A stretch of 64,000 nucleotides of DNA from Azolla caroliniana (lineage: Eukaryota > Polypodiophyta): positions 1 through 64,000 of the forward strand of contig JBHGNT010000133.1 of assembly GCA_043228905.1 (NCBI GenBank), given 5' to 3'. Below are positions 43,575 to 54,527 of this stretch, in pieces (positions within the stretch are counted from its first letter, which is position 1; each line of letters begins with the position of its first letter). A program made the translations under genes and the position numbers. The notes under the pieces are model-generated. The model saw nothing but the letters and a program-made list of their open reading frames with translations, was not told where the DNA came from and did no database searches.

Positions 43575-43578
43575 ACGG
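43575..43578. repeat. Target-site duplication ACGG (right)
   Basis: Directly after CACGACA; host gypsy sequence resumes with it. Confidence 0.85.
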
Positions 43579-45470
43579 TCAATTAGATCGTCAGCCCGGG
43601 GCAATGGGTACGAATTCTTGATCGTCACTTTATTCAAGCGTCGGTAATTAATACACATACGCCATGTGCCCTCTTTCTTTTTAACCAAGAGAACCGGTGC
43701 ACCCCATGGAGATTTACTATAACGTATATAACCCATTCGTAAATAGTCCTTAAGTTGCTTAGCTACCTCATCCTCTTCAGATCGACTTAGGCGATACGGA
43801 GGTATACTAATGGGTGCAATGCCAGGTACAATATCTATACGATGGTCTATATTACGTTTAGGAGGTAAACCATCGGGTAGTTCACTCGGAAAAACATCAC
43901 GAAAATCGTTTACGATTTCATCAAGTTGTTTTTGTTCAAAATATGTTAATTGACCCGAGACATTATCGATATTGTAAACGTGAATGTCCGGATCAAGTAC
44001 ACAATAAAATAACGTAGAACAAGACAACTCGGATATTGATGGACACGAGGAAACAATCGAGAGGGATTGTTTTGTTACACATTGAATAAAATGCGTACAA
44101 TCGTTGAGTACAAAAGAAATGGAATGGCGAACCCAATCAATAAATAAAGAAGAGCTTTTATTATAAAACCAGGGATAACCCAGTATTACATCGGTGGTAC
44201 TAAGATTCATTACATGGAAGTCTACTTCCTCTATATATGTATCAATAGAAATTCCTAAAGAATGAATCGCCCCGTTGATGTGTTGTACTCTTCCATCAGC
44301 CAAGTGCACCGTGTAGGTGTGATCACTTACGGTGGGTTGGATTCCCCATATCTGTACCAAACGATCATTCACAAAATTGTGTGAGCTTCCCGAATCAAAT
44401 AAAAATTGTACGGGAGATCCATTGATATACCCGTTTGCACGTAGTAAATCATTGGGACCCAATACATAATGAGGGAAAGAACATTGACAATTACTCAAAT
44501 GATGTGTATAGACCTGAAGGACATTAGGAATCTGACCTTTATGGTCTGTAGCTTTAGGTTTGGCGTCGTGCTCTTTTCGTTGGAGCTTACGACATTGCTC
44601 TTTTGTATGACCCTTCTTTTTGCAGAATACGCAAAAAGGATGTTGTCGCTTATAATTGTGATCCATGAATTCGTTGGGTGTCTTGCGTTTCCCAACGAAT
44701 TGCGACTGCTTAGTCCCGGGCGCTTCGTTGGGTTTGTTATGGTCCTTCTTCGAAGTGCGTTGATAGCGAAGAACTATCTCAACGGCCTCTTCGAAGGATT
44801 TTGGATCCTTATCGTGCACTATCCAGTGATAGTCCGAATTGGGGATGCCATTGACAAAACAAGCTATTAACCAATTGTCCCCTTCTAGACCCGATTTTTG
44901 GATTTGGGTTCTAGCATGGTGGACATAGTCTTCTAGCGAGGAAAATTTCCTGCTAGAGAGGTTCATTAAAGCTTGTGCTGCCTCGGTTCGAGAGGGAGGT
45001 TGTAGAAATTGACCCTTGAAAACTGTGACAAAGTCTGTCCAGGTCTCGGGCAATCTCCCCAAAGTTCGGAGCCCACGCCACCAAGCGGCGGCCTTACCCC
45101 CTAGTTCTCGGCCGACATATGCAATCTTCGTACTATCTGGCGTGGGATAGAGCTCAAAATGAGACTCCCATCGGCCCAGCCACGTGCAGATTGCTTCTTC
45201 GGTTCTTTCCTTTTTATCTCCCGTAAATGGCTTTACGACAAATGATGGTTCACCCTGACGCTCATCAGGTCTATTAATCTCATTTTGGAGACTAATGACT
45301 CGTGCCTCGAGAGCACTTTGAGATTGCCGAAATTCGGTCAACTGCTGCGCGGTTGAACTAAGGAAATGTTGTACTTGTAAAATATACGCCTCAATGGACA
45401 TTGTCCCAGGAGGATTTCCTTGAGGTCTTTCCGCTTGAGCGGAGGGCATCGGGTCGTTATTCTGAGCCAT
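43575..45470 (-). pseudogene. Gypsy Gag, protease and RT N-terminal half
   Basis: The frame opens upstream at 45,560, but the likely start is the ATG at 45,470 ([16 protein letters not shown]). Gag: [45 protein letters not shown], then a CCHC knuckle [14 protein letters not shown]. Protease: [13 protein letters not shown] (DSG active site) and [11 protein letters not shown] start: [64 protein letters not shown]. The frame is open throughout, then enters the inserted LTR and stops after a few codons. It is disrupted only by that young insertion, while the rest of the element is damaged at the integrase. Confidence 0.9.
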
Positions 45471-46660
45471 TGAATGATTATTTCTGGCAAAGAAATAAGA
45501 TAAGCTCAGACAAATAGTCATAACATCTTGTCGTGGTGTAAACATATCATGGGCAAACATTAATCGATATCATGATCTCACGTCAATACCCCTCTAGACG
45601 TATGAGATGAGGTTCAAGATCAGGTTACTATGGTAACACAGAGGTGTTTTAAAAACCATGGGGGTGACAAATGAATGCCTTTCCCTGATCTCTATATCGA
45701 TTTTTTTCATGGCGGCTCCCCGAGGCTCAACCATGTATGTTCGCGTCATGAATAGTTTATACACGAAAAAAATGTTAACAATAACTATGTTTCTGTGCCC
45801 ACATATGTGGTTTCGGCTCTTTAAGTCCTATTACGAGGACCCCGAAGTGCACTTAGACCTAAAGTCTAAACATGTATTATAGTCATATGTATCAACGATG
45901 TTGTATGGTGTTGGTCATATTTGAACTCGAGACCTCGAGGACAAATACATTAAACACTTGAGCCAACCAAGTAGATTGCGCGTCTTGAATGTTTAATGTT
46001 TGAGGCGTATTCGAGATATGTGAGGCATTTGCCCCTATATGTTTTTTTTAAAAAGAAACATATAGGTCAAGTGGCCTTATTTCTCCCTCATTTATTACCC
46101 ACTATGGTTGTACGCTACCTACCCTCAAGCCTCGTAAGTACAATGGCATATGCCAAAGTGTAACCTAATGGTCAAGCCGAATGAGCCCTTGTGTCTTCGT
46201 AGGCTCATGTGGCCCATCACATGGTCACGTCATTACGAATGGCGCTCGTAAGAACGAGCTCATGGTGGCATCGTATCCATGTAACGAGGGGAGATGTTGG
46301 ATACGTGTGTCATTAGAGCGACCCTACTTGATGTGGATCAAGCCCGACGTATTCAACATCATTTTGGCTATACGAGGTTCGTTACGTAACGAAAGATCAA
46401 AGTGACCAACGGGAATTTCAACAATAAAAATTGTTGATAAAAGGGATGGTGACAATGCCATTCTCACAAAAATGTGAGGACGGCCACCAAAATCCTCTCC
46501 CCAATTAGGAAAACATTTGATATGAATCACGTAATCTAAAATATACACATATGTCAATATATCACATATATACGATCAGAGACGTATATAAGTGACCACA
46601 TATGCGTATACTAAATGAATCGTTTTTTTTATATAGCCAACAATGATGTATTCGGGATAC
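45471..46660 (-). other. 5' leader of the gypsy element, distal part
   Basis: Lies between the primer site and the gag start; no protein domain recognised. On the minus strand at about 45,900-45,990 are a tRNA-like A-box (TTGGTTGGCTCAAGTG) and B-box-like word (GAGTTCAAAT), possibly a SINE fragment. Confidence 0.4.
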
Positions 46661-46666
46661 GTAATC

Positions 46667-46908
46667 GAGGCATATACCTCTACGCACACGAAACATCCGA
46701 AAATAAGGTTAAGCGTAATTCGCAATTGAGGTATTGACCTCTTACGCATAGTAAATCCAACGCATATCATTTCGAACGAATCGAGGTATTGACCTCGTAC
46801 GCGAACGTAACATATGTTCGTGAACGTAATACGCAATTGAGGTAGTAACCTCGTACGCATACGACACTCATCACATATGATTTATATGTCAAACGAGGTA
46901 TTGACCTC
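46667..46908. repeat. Array of five 14-bp palindromes, 55-61 bp apart
   Basis: GAGG....CCTC words, mostly GAGGTATTGACCTC (5-bp inverted arms, 4-base loop), occur at 46,667-46,680, 46,728-46,741, 46,783-46,796, 46,839-46,852 and 46,895-46,908. Start-to-start spacings are 61, 55, 56 and 56 bp. Most are followed by TACGC-like sequence, and the DNA between them is more diverged. They lie in the leader, between the primer site and gag. Confidence 0.85.
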
Positions 46909-47154
46909 GTGGACATATGTAAACGTTTAAGATAACCAATTAAATACCACGTCAACATCATTGAATATATGAAAAAAAAACTACATATTAAGTATACACA
47001 TGTATAGAAGGGAGAAGAAAAATTAGATAAAAAATTAAGGAAAATTTACCGAAGTTCTTTCGCTAATCCTTGTCTGCATGAAGGCGACCGCACAACGATC
47101 AATCGCCATCCCACGCGAAGACAAAAAGAAAACCAAAAGAAACGTTAGTACATA

Positions 47155-47167
47155 GGCTCTGATACCA
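47155..47167 (-). other. Primer-binding site, initiator Met-tRNA type
   Basis: Minus-strand TGGTATCAGAGCC, the common plant LTR-retrotransposon site, two bases inside the LTR end. Confidence 0.85.
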
Positions 47168-47169
47168 AA

Positions 47170-47634
47170 TATTAGAGATTAGGTACTAAAGTAAGCATAA
47201 AATAAGGATATATCAATGATAGATCTAGAAAGAATAGAGAGAAAAGAGAGAAAGAAGGGTGCCGATCCACCCGACCACCCCCGAGCGAAGGGATCGAGAC
47301 GGACTCGAGCCTCGATCGGCGTCCCATACCACCGCCTTGGCGTCGAGTCGTACCTGGACGATAGCGCGCTTGCTACAAGAGTCGTTCCACTCACGGACAG
47401 AGTCTCGACGTAGTCAATGCATGCCCAAATGAGGGTAGCTAGGCCTCTTATTTATAGTAATTCTCAAGGCCCCCAGCCATGTTCACACTTGGCCTCATGG
47501 GTTGTCTCAATCCCGAGGATTAAAAGTAATCCTCCCCTTCTTTAGACTCTTTGTTTAACCCTCACACTTATCCACGTGTATAGAATACTACGACAATTCT
47601 CACCACGGGATATTATATGGTCATGCCCGTAACA
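47170..47634 (-). repeat. 5' LTR of the gypsy element
   Basis: About 465 bp, starting TGTTACGGGC on the minus strand and ending ...CTAATA next to the primer site (a usual ...CA end would read TAACA). A TATA box (CTATAAATAAGAGG) lies at about 47,446-47,458 on the minus strand. The 3' partner is missing from the window. Confidence 0.7.
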
Positions 47635-47739
47635 CTAACCATAAATTTCTCCATCCATTCATGAGGAGAAGGGACCTAAAAACGTTTTTCGATTCATGGA
47701 TATTTGCAGCCTCCATGCCAATGAGAGATGGCTGAAATA

Positions 47740-47992
47740 ATACTTTGGACATCGGAATCGCTCCATTCCACAATATAACATTTCAGCTTGACAACTTTCC
47801 GAGTAGTTTTTGTGCTTTCAAAGGAGCACCACATTTAACATACATGCTGATCAAAACAGTTGCTACATATGAGCTTTTTCCAGCAACCCTTTTTCTCACA
47901 ATATATGCATGTACTCTAGAACCCTCACAAAGATCCTTCCACCAAGCACAAGCTTTGAGAAATGACACAACATTGAAATGTTCTTTTGACAT
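47740..47992 (-). pseudogene. PPR protein fragment
   Basis: Contains FLKACAWWKDLCEGSRVHAYI and VLISMYVKCGAPLKAQKLL, typical of the opening repeats of PLS-class PPR proteins. A stop falls at the R of the expected SSRNV motif, after which NVILWNGAI continues in frame. PPR proteins bind organelle RNA; this piece is broken and has no neighbouring continuation in order. Confidence 0.65.
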
Positions 47993-48269
47993 TCTCTTCT
48001 TTTCTCTTAAATTTCCCCTGTTTTAAATTCAGTCACTGTGCTTAGCTTCACTAAGTTAAAATTTCATCAGCTTGATGATAGTTTCTCTAAAAGATGTGGG
48101 ATTAGAGATGAATCCATTATAGATGTCATTAAAATCAATCGGCCCTCGAAGTCGATCGTTTAACAATTTGCTCTATTACAATGAGAAGGTTTGTATTCCA
48201 AACTCTCTAAGGTCAAAACAAATATTTTTTCATATCATTATATATCCTCATATGAGGACCTTGGACCTT

Positions 48270-48345
48270 GGAATACATGGAATATTCATTTGGATCTCTA
48301 GTGGGTATTTTTTCCCATAAAAAATATGCCCCATTGGTATTAAAA
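48270..48345 (-). mobile_element. LINE-like 3' tail
   Basis: Minus-strand TTAATACCAATGGGGCATA then a T/A-rich tail, a copy of the tail at 23,640-23,700. It abuts the PPR pseudogene. Confidence 0.4.
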
Positions 48346-48359
48346 TAGTCCACTATTAC

Positions 48360-50620
48360 AATGAATATTGCATGTGAATGTGGTTGCATCAAGTTTTAGA
48401 CATGATTTCAACATACATTTGAAACATTGGACAACCATATATCCATCGTGGTTTATTCCAAACCCTTTTATCATTGCATTCCAATATGCAATGTCCCTTG
48501 CAGATAGAGCATTGAAAATGTATTTTGTACTTCTTTGATGCTGCCACATTTGCCATAATCAAAGGCAAGCTTTATATTTCACAATCTTTGACAAGAACCT
48601 AATAGTGCTACCCACGTTGGGAGATAGTCTAAAGTTAGAATATTCTCTATCAGTGCTATTGAATGCTCAAACAATCCAATCCGACCAAAAAGATCAACCA
48701 TGGATTTGTAATGCTCTGAAGTAGGGATAATGTTGTAGCATTTGCTCATCGACTCAATGTATAATTGGCCCATGCATGCATTAAGGACTACACTAAAAGT
48801 GACCGCATTTGGTTCTATACCTTCTCCTCTCATTTTGTTGAATAACTCAATAGCCATCACCATAGCCTAGATGCCCATATCGAGCTATGAAGGTAGTCCA
48901 AGATACCACATTTTGGCACTGAATCTCATTAAATTCAATTTGAGCTTTTTCAATTATGCCGCATTTTGCATCAGACATATCCGCCAATGCATTGCCCAAT
49001 CAAGATATCTTCTTGCAATTGCCCATTTATTATCTTGGAATGTATTTCTTTGCCCCTATTAATTTGCTCCAAAGCTACCAGATGCTTTCAACATACAAAC
49101 ATGAGCAACTACATTCGGCATAACAATCTCACAGTGCATTCTTTCAAAGCATTGAAGCGCCTCTTCTCCATGCCCTCAATGTGCATATCCTGAAACAAGT
49201 GTTGTCCAAGAGAGTCACAATATTTTGAACCAAAAGCTCATCAAACACTTACTGTGCTTTTGTGAGCATATATTACATTTACTGTACATATCCACCATGA
49301 ATGCATTGCAAACTTGAGTATTTTGTTCCCTCATCCTTAAATCCTCTATTGATAAATTCATGTATTTCGATACCCTTGTCCAATGCTCTTGTGCTGCTAC
49401 AGGCTTTCAAGATACAAATGATAGTGACCTCATTGGGCCATTGGCCCTCATGTTGCATTTGTTTCAAGCAACTGACGGAATGCTTCTTCAACAAGTTACT
49501 CTTGGGCATAGCCAGAAATGAGTGTAGTGTCTCCAAGCTTAACTTCTTCAAGCACCTTTCTTGCTCTAAAAAGTGCACCACATTTGACAAACATATGAAC
49601 AATTCATTCTGAAGTAGAATCTCTAAATTATCAAACAACTCTTCTTTATGAAGCCGAGCATGTATCATTTGGCCCTTCTTGACCTCCCCTAGATTACCAC
49701 AACTCTTTAAGATGCAAAAATAAGTGACCATATTTAGCAAAATGCTCTCGCGTTGCAATGATCCAAAATGATTCAATGTTTCTTCATCTTGCCCATATTG
49801 AATATTTCCTGTGATAATTGTTTTCCAAAAAGTCACATCTCTAACTAGAAATCCACTAAAAATCTCTCTTGCATGAGTGAGTCCACCACATTTGGCATAC
49901 ATATCCACCAATGCATTGCCTACCATAATATTATTCTTTACCAATGGCTGGCTTAGAATCTTGGTGTGTACTTCCTTCCCTATGTTGATGCTCACACATG
50001 GTTTTAAGACAAAAACAAAGTAGTTGCATCCGGAGACAAGCCCTCACAACTCATCGATATGACCATTTCAATGCTTCTTCGGCATGCTCATGTTTAACAA
50101 AATTTGCAATCAAAAAATTCCAAGCTATTCCATCTTGATCTTGAAGGTTATCAAAGACTTCTTGTGGTTTCGCAAGTGCCCCACATTTACCATACATATC
50201 CACCAATTCAGTTCCAGTCAATCTACTCTTATCCAGAAACAAAAGGCTCTCTTTAATAATCTCACTGTTTACATTTTGACCCTTATCAAGGCTTCAAATT
50301 ATACCACAAGCTTTCAAGATAGAGAGAAACGAGACCACATCAGGTCACAGGCAACACTCCCTCTCTCTACATTTGTTCAAAGAAATCAAGTGCTTTCTAG
50401 CCATCTCCATGTTTGGCATACCCACATTTTATGTACATATCCACCAATGTCGTGATACTTGTGCTTCAACTAGCAAGCCACATTTCCCACACATAACAAC
50501 TAATGAATTTGCAATGAAGACATCTTTATCAAGAGCATACAAAACAATACGTGAATGTATTTCTTGATTATTTTCTATGTTGCTACATGGTTTCAAGCTA
50601 CAAACAAGTGAAATTTCAAA
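48360..50620 (-). pseudogene. PPR protein pseudogene, many frameshifts
   Basis: Minus-strand PPR repeats run in order through several frames: near 50,590-50,460 EIHSRIVLYALDKDVFIANS; near 50,260-50,050 TGTELVDMYGKCGALAKPQE and WNFLIANFVKHEHAEEAL; then an open stretch 49,995-49,279 with VGNALVDMYAKCGGLTHARE, VTYFCILKSCGNLGEVKKGQ and EVTIICILKACSSTRALDKG. Next come, near 48,863-48,579, GIEPNAVTFSVVLNACMGQL, SEHYKSMVDLFGRIG and TWVALLGSCQ. Another repeat (IFNALSARDIAYWNAMIKG) follows at about 48,510-48,360, after what normally ends the repeat domain, so rearrangement or a second fragment is likely. No E/DYW domain is seen. Confidence 0.8.
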
Positions 50621-50890
50621 CTAATTAATATAAAACTATCCGTTTTCCTGCCAAAACTACTCCTCTACGTTTTCTTTCCTTGACAACTCATAATTGTCAT
50701 CTAGTTGTCATCATATCTTTACCAAAGTATTTATGTGAACGGATTGACATCACTTTTTCCAATGGAGGGGTCTCACCTGTAACCAAGGATACTGTCGAAA
50801 ATGAGAAATCATTATTATTTTGAGGAATCATCGTCTCCTTAACCAAGAGAGACTTATGTTTCGATGTATCCTCCTCATAAATTATTAAAG
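50621..50890. other. Short non-coding gap
   Basis: Nothing recognised between the PPR pseudogene and the LINE ORF1 remnant. Confidence 0.35.
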
Positions 50891-51684
50891 ATAACTACTT
50901 TTCACAATCCATGACAACACCTGAACAATCAATCTGTCGCCCCTTGTCCCTAGTCACCGGGTGTGGCAAGGATTGAAGGATCTGCTTACCTTTGTCCCTC
51001 AATTGATTACCTTTGTTCGGCACACTAGACGAAACCTCTAACTTATGATGTCTTGCAAGGGACACCTGAGAAGGAATTTCTTTCACCGTAGAAGTTGTTT
51101 TAGGGGCATCCAATAAAAATATAGAATTGACTGGAGAGTTTAAATGTTTAAATGTATGCTTCACTACGACTGGAGTCCAATCGGATTTCCCAACCCTAGA
51201 AGTCAATTTATAGGCCTCATATGATCGATAACGCTTCTGAGGACAATCCTTCCCTAAAAGCCCAAAATGTCTACATATGAAACATTGATCCGGAAGCCCC
51301 TGACACATAATCCTCTAGGACAACATCTCCTTATTTTCTTGCAGATTTGGCAACAAAACTGAAGATGATTTAAGACGTTATTCCTGGGTGCCAAAATCCT
51401 CACAACTGGTGCTCCTCGTATACGATCATCCTCCTACGAAGCCTCGTCTTTAATAGCTATTATTGTACCTAAAAGAAGCCTTTTTGGGGTAACACTTGGC
51501 GTCATTCTTTCTTCAATCTTGAGAAAAAGGCTATAAAGATCATCTAGGTTTCTTTGTGCTATAGGATATCGTCTGCAACCATATTGTGAGTCCACTTGTA
51601 GAAAGATATCCAAGCACCTTGCAACGATGTATTCTTGATCTTCAACAAATGATCAACAGGCGAAGGATTGGTAAACTCCAAATG

Positions 51685-51689
51685 GTAAC
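51685..51689. repeat. Target-site duplication GTAAC (left)
   Basis: Repeated at 52,040-52,044 around the solo LTR. Confidence 0.7.
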
Positions 51690-52039
51690 TGTTGATGGGT
51701 GGGGGGTGGAGCCAAGATCGGCTCCACCCCCCTCCCAAGGGGGTTCGAATGTGAGGGGAAAGAGGGAGAGAGACATTGAGAGAGAGTGAGAGATAGGGAA
51801 TCGAGACAGACACAGTTGAGGGGTAACTTCAATATATTTCTCCTTCCTTCTTTCATGCCCCATGGGTTGGGTTTAAATAGTACAAGATTTAATCAAGACA
51901 TTACAAAAAGCTGAATGGGGGTAGTTACACCTACTTACCCCACCTCACACTCACACATTAACATTTTATATTGCACCTTACAGATTACACACGTTATACA
52001 TTACACCATTAACCCGCTCGTACACCTATACGGGTAATA
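51690..52039 (-). mobile_element. Solo LTR, 350 bp, in LINE ORF1
   Basis: Plus strand TGTTGATGGGTGGGG...CGGGTAATA, i.e. TATTACCCG...CATCAACA on the minus strand (TG probably mutated to TA). It is flanked by GTAAC duplications. A CTATTTAAACCC TATA-like word lies near 51,876-51,887 on the minus strand. Removing the LTR and one GTAAC restores an open ORF1 frame across the site, which confirms the boundaries. Confidence 0.75.
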
Positions 52040-52044
52040 GTAAC
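52040..52044. repeat. Target-site duplication GTAAC (right)
   Basis: Second copy of the 5-bp duplication. Confidence 0.7.
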
Positions 52045-52329
52045 ATCCTTTGCCCATGAATTGGATGTCCACAATAGTGTTGATTTCTTCTGGGAAGGTC
52101 GCGTACAACATACGACACAACTCAGGCCTATTCAGTCTCGATCCTTCCATATGCACCATCAGATAGACCACCTCCAACCACTTCTCTACCGGGTTTTTTT
52201 GGCCTAGATTACGTCATGATTGCAATTTTATGTAGTCAAATGTTTGTAATGTCAAGTAAATCAGACAAAGTAGATTCATGGTACATGTCTTTTAGATCCA
52301 TTCAATATGCGTACTAAAGAATTGGAAAG

Positions 52330-53075
52330 CATATCCATGGATTTTATAAGCTTGACTCTATATGGGTTGCAATTAATAAACTAATAAATCGAGCCAAACT
52401 TACACCAACTAAAATGGCAATAACATCTCATGAATTTTCTTCTAAATTCTTTGACAAGTTGTTCTTATTTTTTGGGTTACCAATGTTTGTAGTTAGTGAT
52501 AGAGATTCTAAGTTTATTGGTGAATTTTGACTCAAATCTTTAAAAAGTTGGAAACTACTTTGAACATGGTTTCCTCCTCACATTGACAAATTGAATGACT
52601 CCATCAAAATCATAGTACGTAATATACTCGAATGCATTGGCATACATTCCTTTTCATACGAATGCATATGTTATCAAAACATTCTTATGTTTTTTTTTTC
52701 TACACTTTTTACCTGAACTTTCTTACCTTAAATAAAAACCTTATAATAGATAATGAAAAAAAGAAAGTATGGTATTTACCATACTTTGAGGGTGTTTACC
52801 ATACTCGAATGCGAATGCACGCATGGTACGTAGGGTTCATACTATGATCAAAATATTAAGGATATATTTTGAACCTATGTGCCAAAGAAACCATCAAAAT
52901 GGGAACAATATGTCCATCTCCCCTTATTGGAGTTTGCGTATATCAACTCTAAACATTCTTTAACAAAACGTGGTCCTTTTTTTGTCAATGTATGGCATTT
53001 GTCCACAAATCCCTTCAATGTTTATTTCCATCAAAATGAATTAAAGAGTATACAATATTGTTATTTTTATGCATG
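52330..53075 (+). pseudogene. Decayed gypsy integrase core
   Basis: Plus-strand pieces: INRAKLTPTKMAITSHE, FFDKLFLFFGLPMFVVSDRD (a catalytic-core DRD motif), SKFIGEF then a stop, LETTLNM-like and NDSIKIIVRNILECI. After about 240 bp of unrelated AT-rich DNA (52,636-52,860) come PKKPSKWEQYVHLPLLEFAY and SKHSLTKRGPFFVNV. The interruption starts and ends near the repeated word ATACTCGAATGC (about 52,625 and 52,803), perhaps a small insertion. This is separate from the two minus-strand gypsy remnants. Confidence 0.65.
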
Positions 53076-53496
53076 AAATGTTGCATAGTGCATGAGATAA
53101 TGTTAATGCAACTAAAATGTCAACCATAATAGGCATCCTTGTATTTTTACCTCTAGTAAAAAAGTGTTTTTGCATATATGTACAACCAAATTCAAAAGCT
53201 TTATTTATGGGTAAGTGTGCTAATTAGGCCCATGTTACTGTGGACATTTCACAATACTAAAGCGCATTAGTTTATTTACATATTATCTCAATCTTGCCAA
53301 TGGTGTCAATGTTCTTTGTGTTTATGATGCTAGTTGCCTTGAAGAGCGTTGTTGTCACAAAATGTAGTAACCATTACAATTTCTAACGATTCAAGAGGAT
53401 TTATCTTCTAAGCCAAAAAAATGCTGATGTTTGAACTAAAAATTTGAGAATTAAACATATCTAAATGTCAATTTTAAATGGTTACATCAATTTATG
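53076..53496. other. Intergenic DNA, nothing recognised
   Basis: Likely downstream part of the decayed element, but no domain can be read. Confidence 0.35.
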
Positions 53497-53686
53497 CATG
53501 GCTCCACTTGGGAGCAAGTGCAATATAACATCCTTAAATTTGATTTATTATTGCAAGAGTGCAATATGTTCATAATAAGGAGAATGTTATACATGGCTCC
53601 ACTTGGGAGCAAGTGCAATATAACATCCATAATTTTGATTTATTACTGCAAGAGTGCAATATGTTCGTAATAAGGAGAATGTTATA
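53497..53686. repeat. 95-bp tandem duplication
   Basis: Two adjacent 95-bp units (53,497-53,591 and 53,592-53,686) starting CATGGCTCCACTTGGGAGC, with a handful of substitutions. Confidence 0.85.
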
Positions 53687-53815
53687 TGGACAACCTTAAG
53701 AACAATTTCTAAAGGCTAATTTCAATGGTTGGTATAATATTGCCCATTAATTACATGAAGGAATTGAGTAAGCGATGATCAACTACAAATGTTGTAACTA
53801 CTTGAGGGTTAACCA

Positions 53816-53903
53816 CACTTAGACTCACATAGTATGATGATTGACATTTTTCTTACACACACTTAGACTCACATAGTATGCTGATTGACATTTTTCTTAC
53901 ACA
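53816..53903. repeat. 44-bp tandem duplication
   Basis: Two units of 44 bp (53,816-53,859 and 53,860-53,903) starting CACTTAGACTCACATAGTAT, differing at about one position. Confidence 0.85.
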
Positions 53904-54482
53904 ACTACACCAAAAAAACCTAACTCTACCCTATGTAAAGTCGCTAGAGTTCGATTAACCTCCAAGTTCGAGGTAACGACATATATACTAGGTATTGGCC
54001 ATAATTTGAAGGAACATTCAATGATCTTTGTGAGACGTGGACTATGTGCAATGTACCAAAACTGCTATGGTAGAATTTTCATTATTTGTATAAACTACAA
54101 ATTGACTCATCCACACAAATGTAGTTAACCACTCAAAAATGTTGGAGAAAGCAACGGTGGTGAGGAATCGAAGCCCTTAGGGAACTCGATAATGAATCAC
54201 ACTTTCAATCAACTACTTAGAAGTTTTGAGCACATGACAATAAGCAAATGGGTAAATAATCATTAATTAAACATCATTAAGAGAGACAAGGTGGTAGTGC
54301 ATATAACAATGATAATCTATCACAAAATTAGACGATGTCGAGGCGACGGAAGGTTGCGGGGTGGGCTAAAGTGAAATGGGCAGCCCAACAATAGGAGAAG
54401 CAAGGCAAGAGAGGGGCAAGGGTATTAATGCAATTTCGGAAACTGCAGGGGTATGTTTGTAAATACACAAAATATATGAGAT
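53904..54482. other. Upstream region of the heme-binding-protein gene
   Basis: No other gene seen. Near 54,430-54,482 the DNA is AT-rich with TATATGAGATATG just before the first ATG; no convincing TATA box could be fixed. Confidence 0.35.
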
Positions 54483-54527
54483 ATGTCTAGAAACAGAGCA
54501 GAGAGAGACAGAGTTGGTCTTGGAGCG

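Larger units (their letters stand above)
36271..47634 (-). mobile_element. Truncated Ty3/gypsy element hosting a nested LTR element
   Basis: Minus-strand order: 5' LTR (47,170-47,634), Met-tRNA-type primer site (47,155-47,167), a 1.7-kb leader, then a Gag-protease-RT-RNase H-integrase frame from 45,470 down to about 36,271. The frame is split at 43,575/37,909 by the young 5.67-kb element. If that insertion and one ACGG copy are removed, the RT frame continues without a shift, so the host element was intact there at insertion. The integrase ends abruptly near 36,271 inside the core; the rest of integrase and the 3' LTR are absent. Linking the LTR at 47.2-47.6 kb to this coding region is inference from position and strand. 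Confidence 0.8.
50892..52210 (-). pseudogene. LINE ORF1 remnant, split by a solo LTR
   Basis: The upstream part (about 52,150-52,045, resuming below 51,690 to 51,559) reads EEINTIVDIQFMGKGC, then continues across the LTR insertion with YHLEFTNPSPVDHLLKIK and SLQGAWISFYKW, as in the N-terminal RNA-binding-type (DUF4283-like) region of plant LINE ORF1. After a stop and a frameshift, 51,308-50,895 has PDQCFICRHFGLLGKDCPQK. This is the zinc knuckle, with Leu in place of the His ligand. ORF1 proteins bind element RNA; this copy is dead. Confidence 0.7.

Noticed and set aside
46667-46908. CRISPR array
   Set aside because: The spacers are diverged versions of one another, the repeat is only 14 bp, and this is a plant retrotransposon leader.
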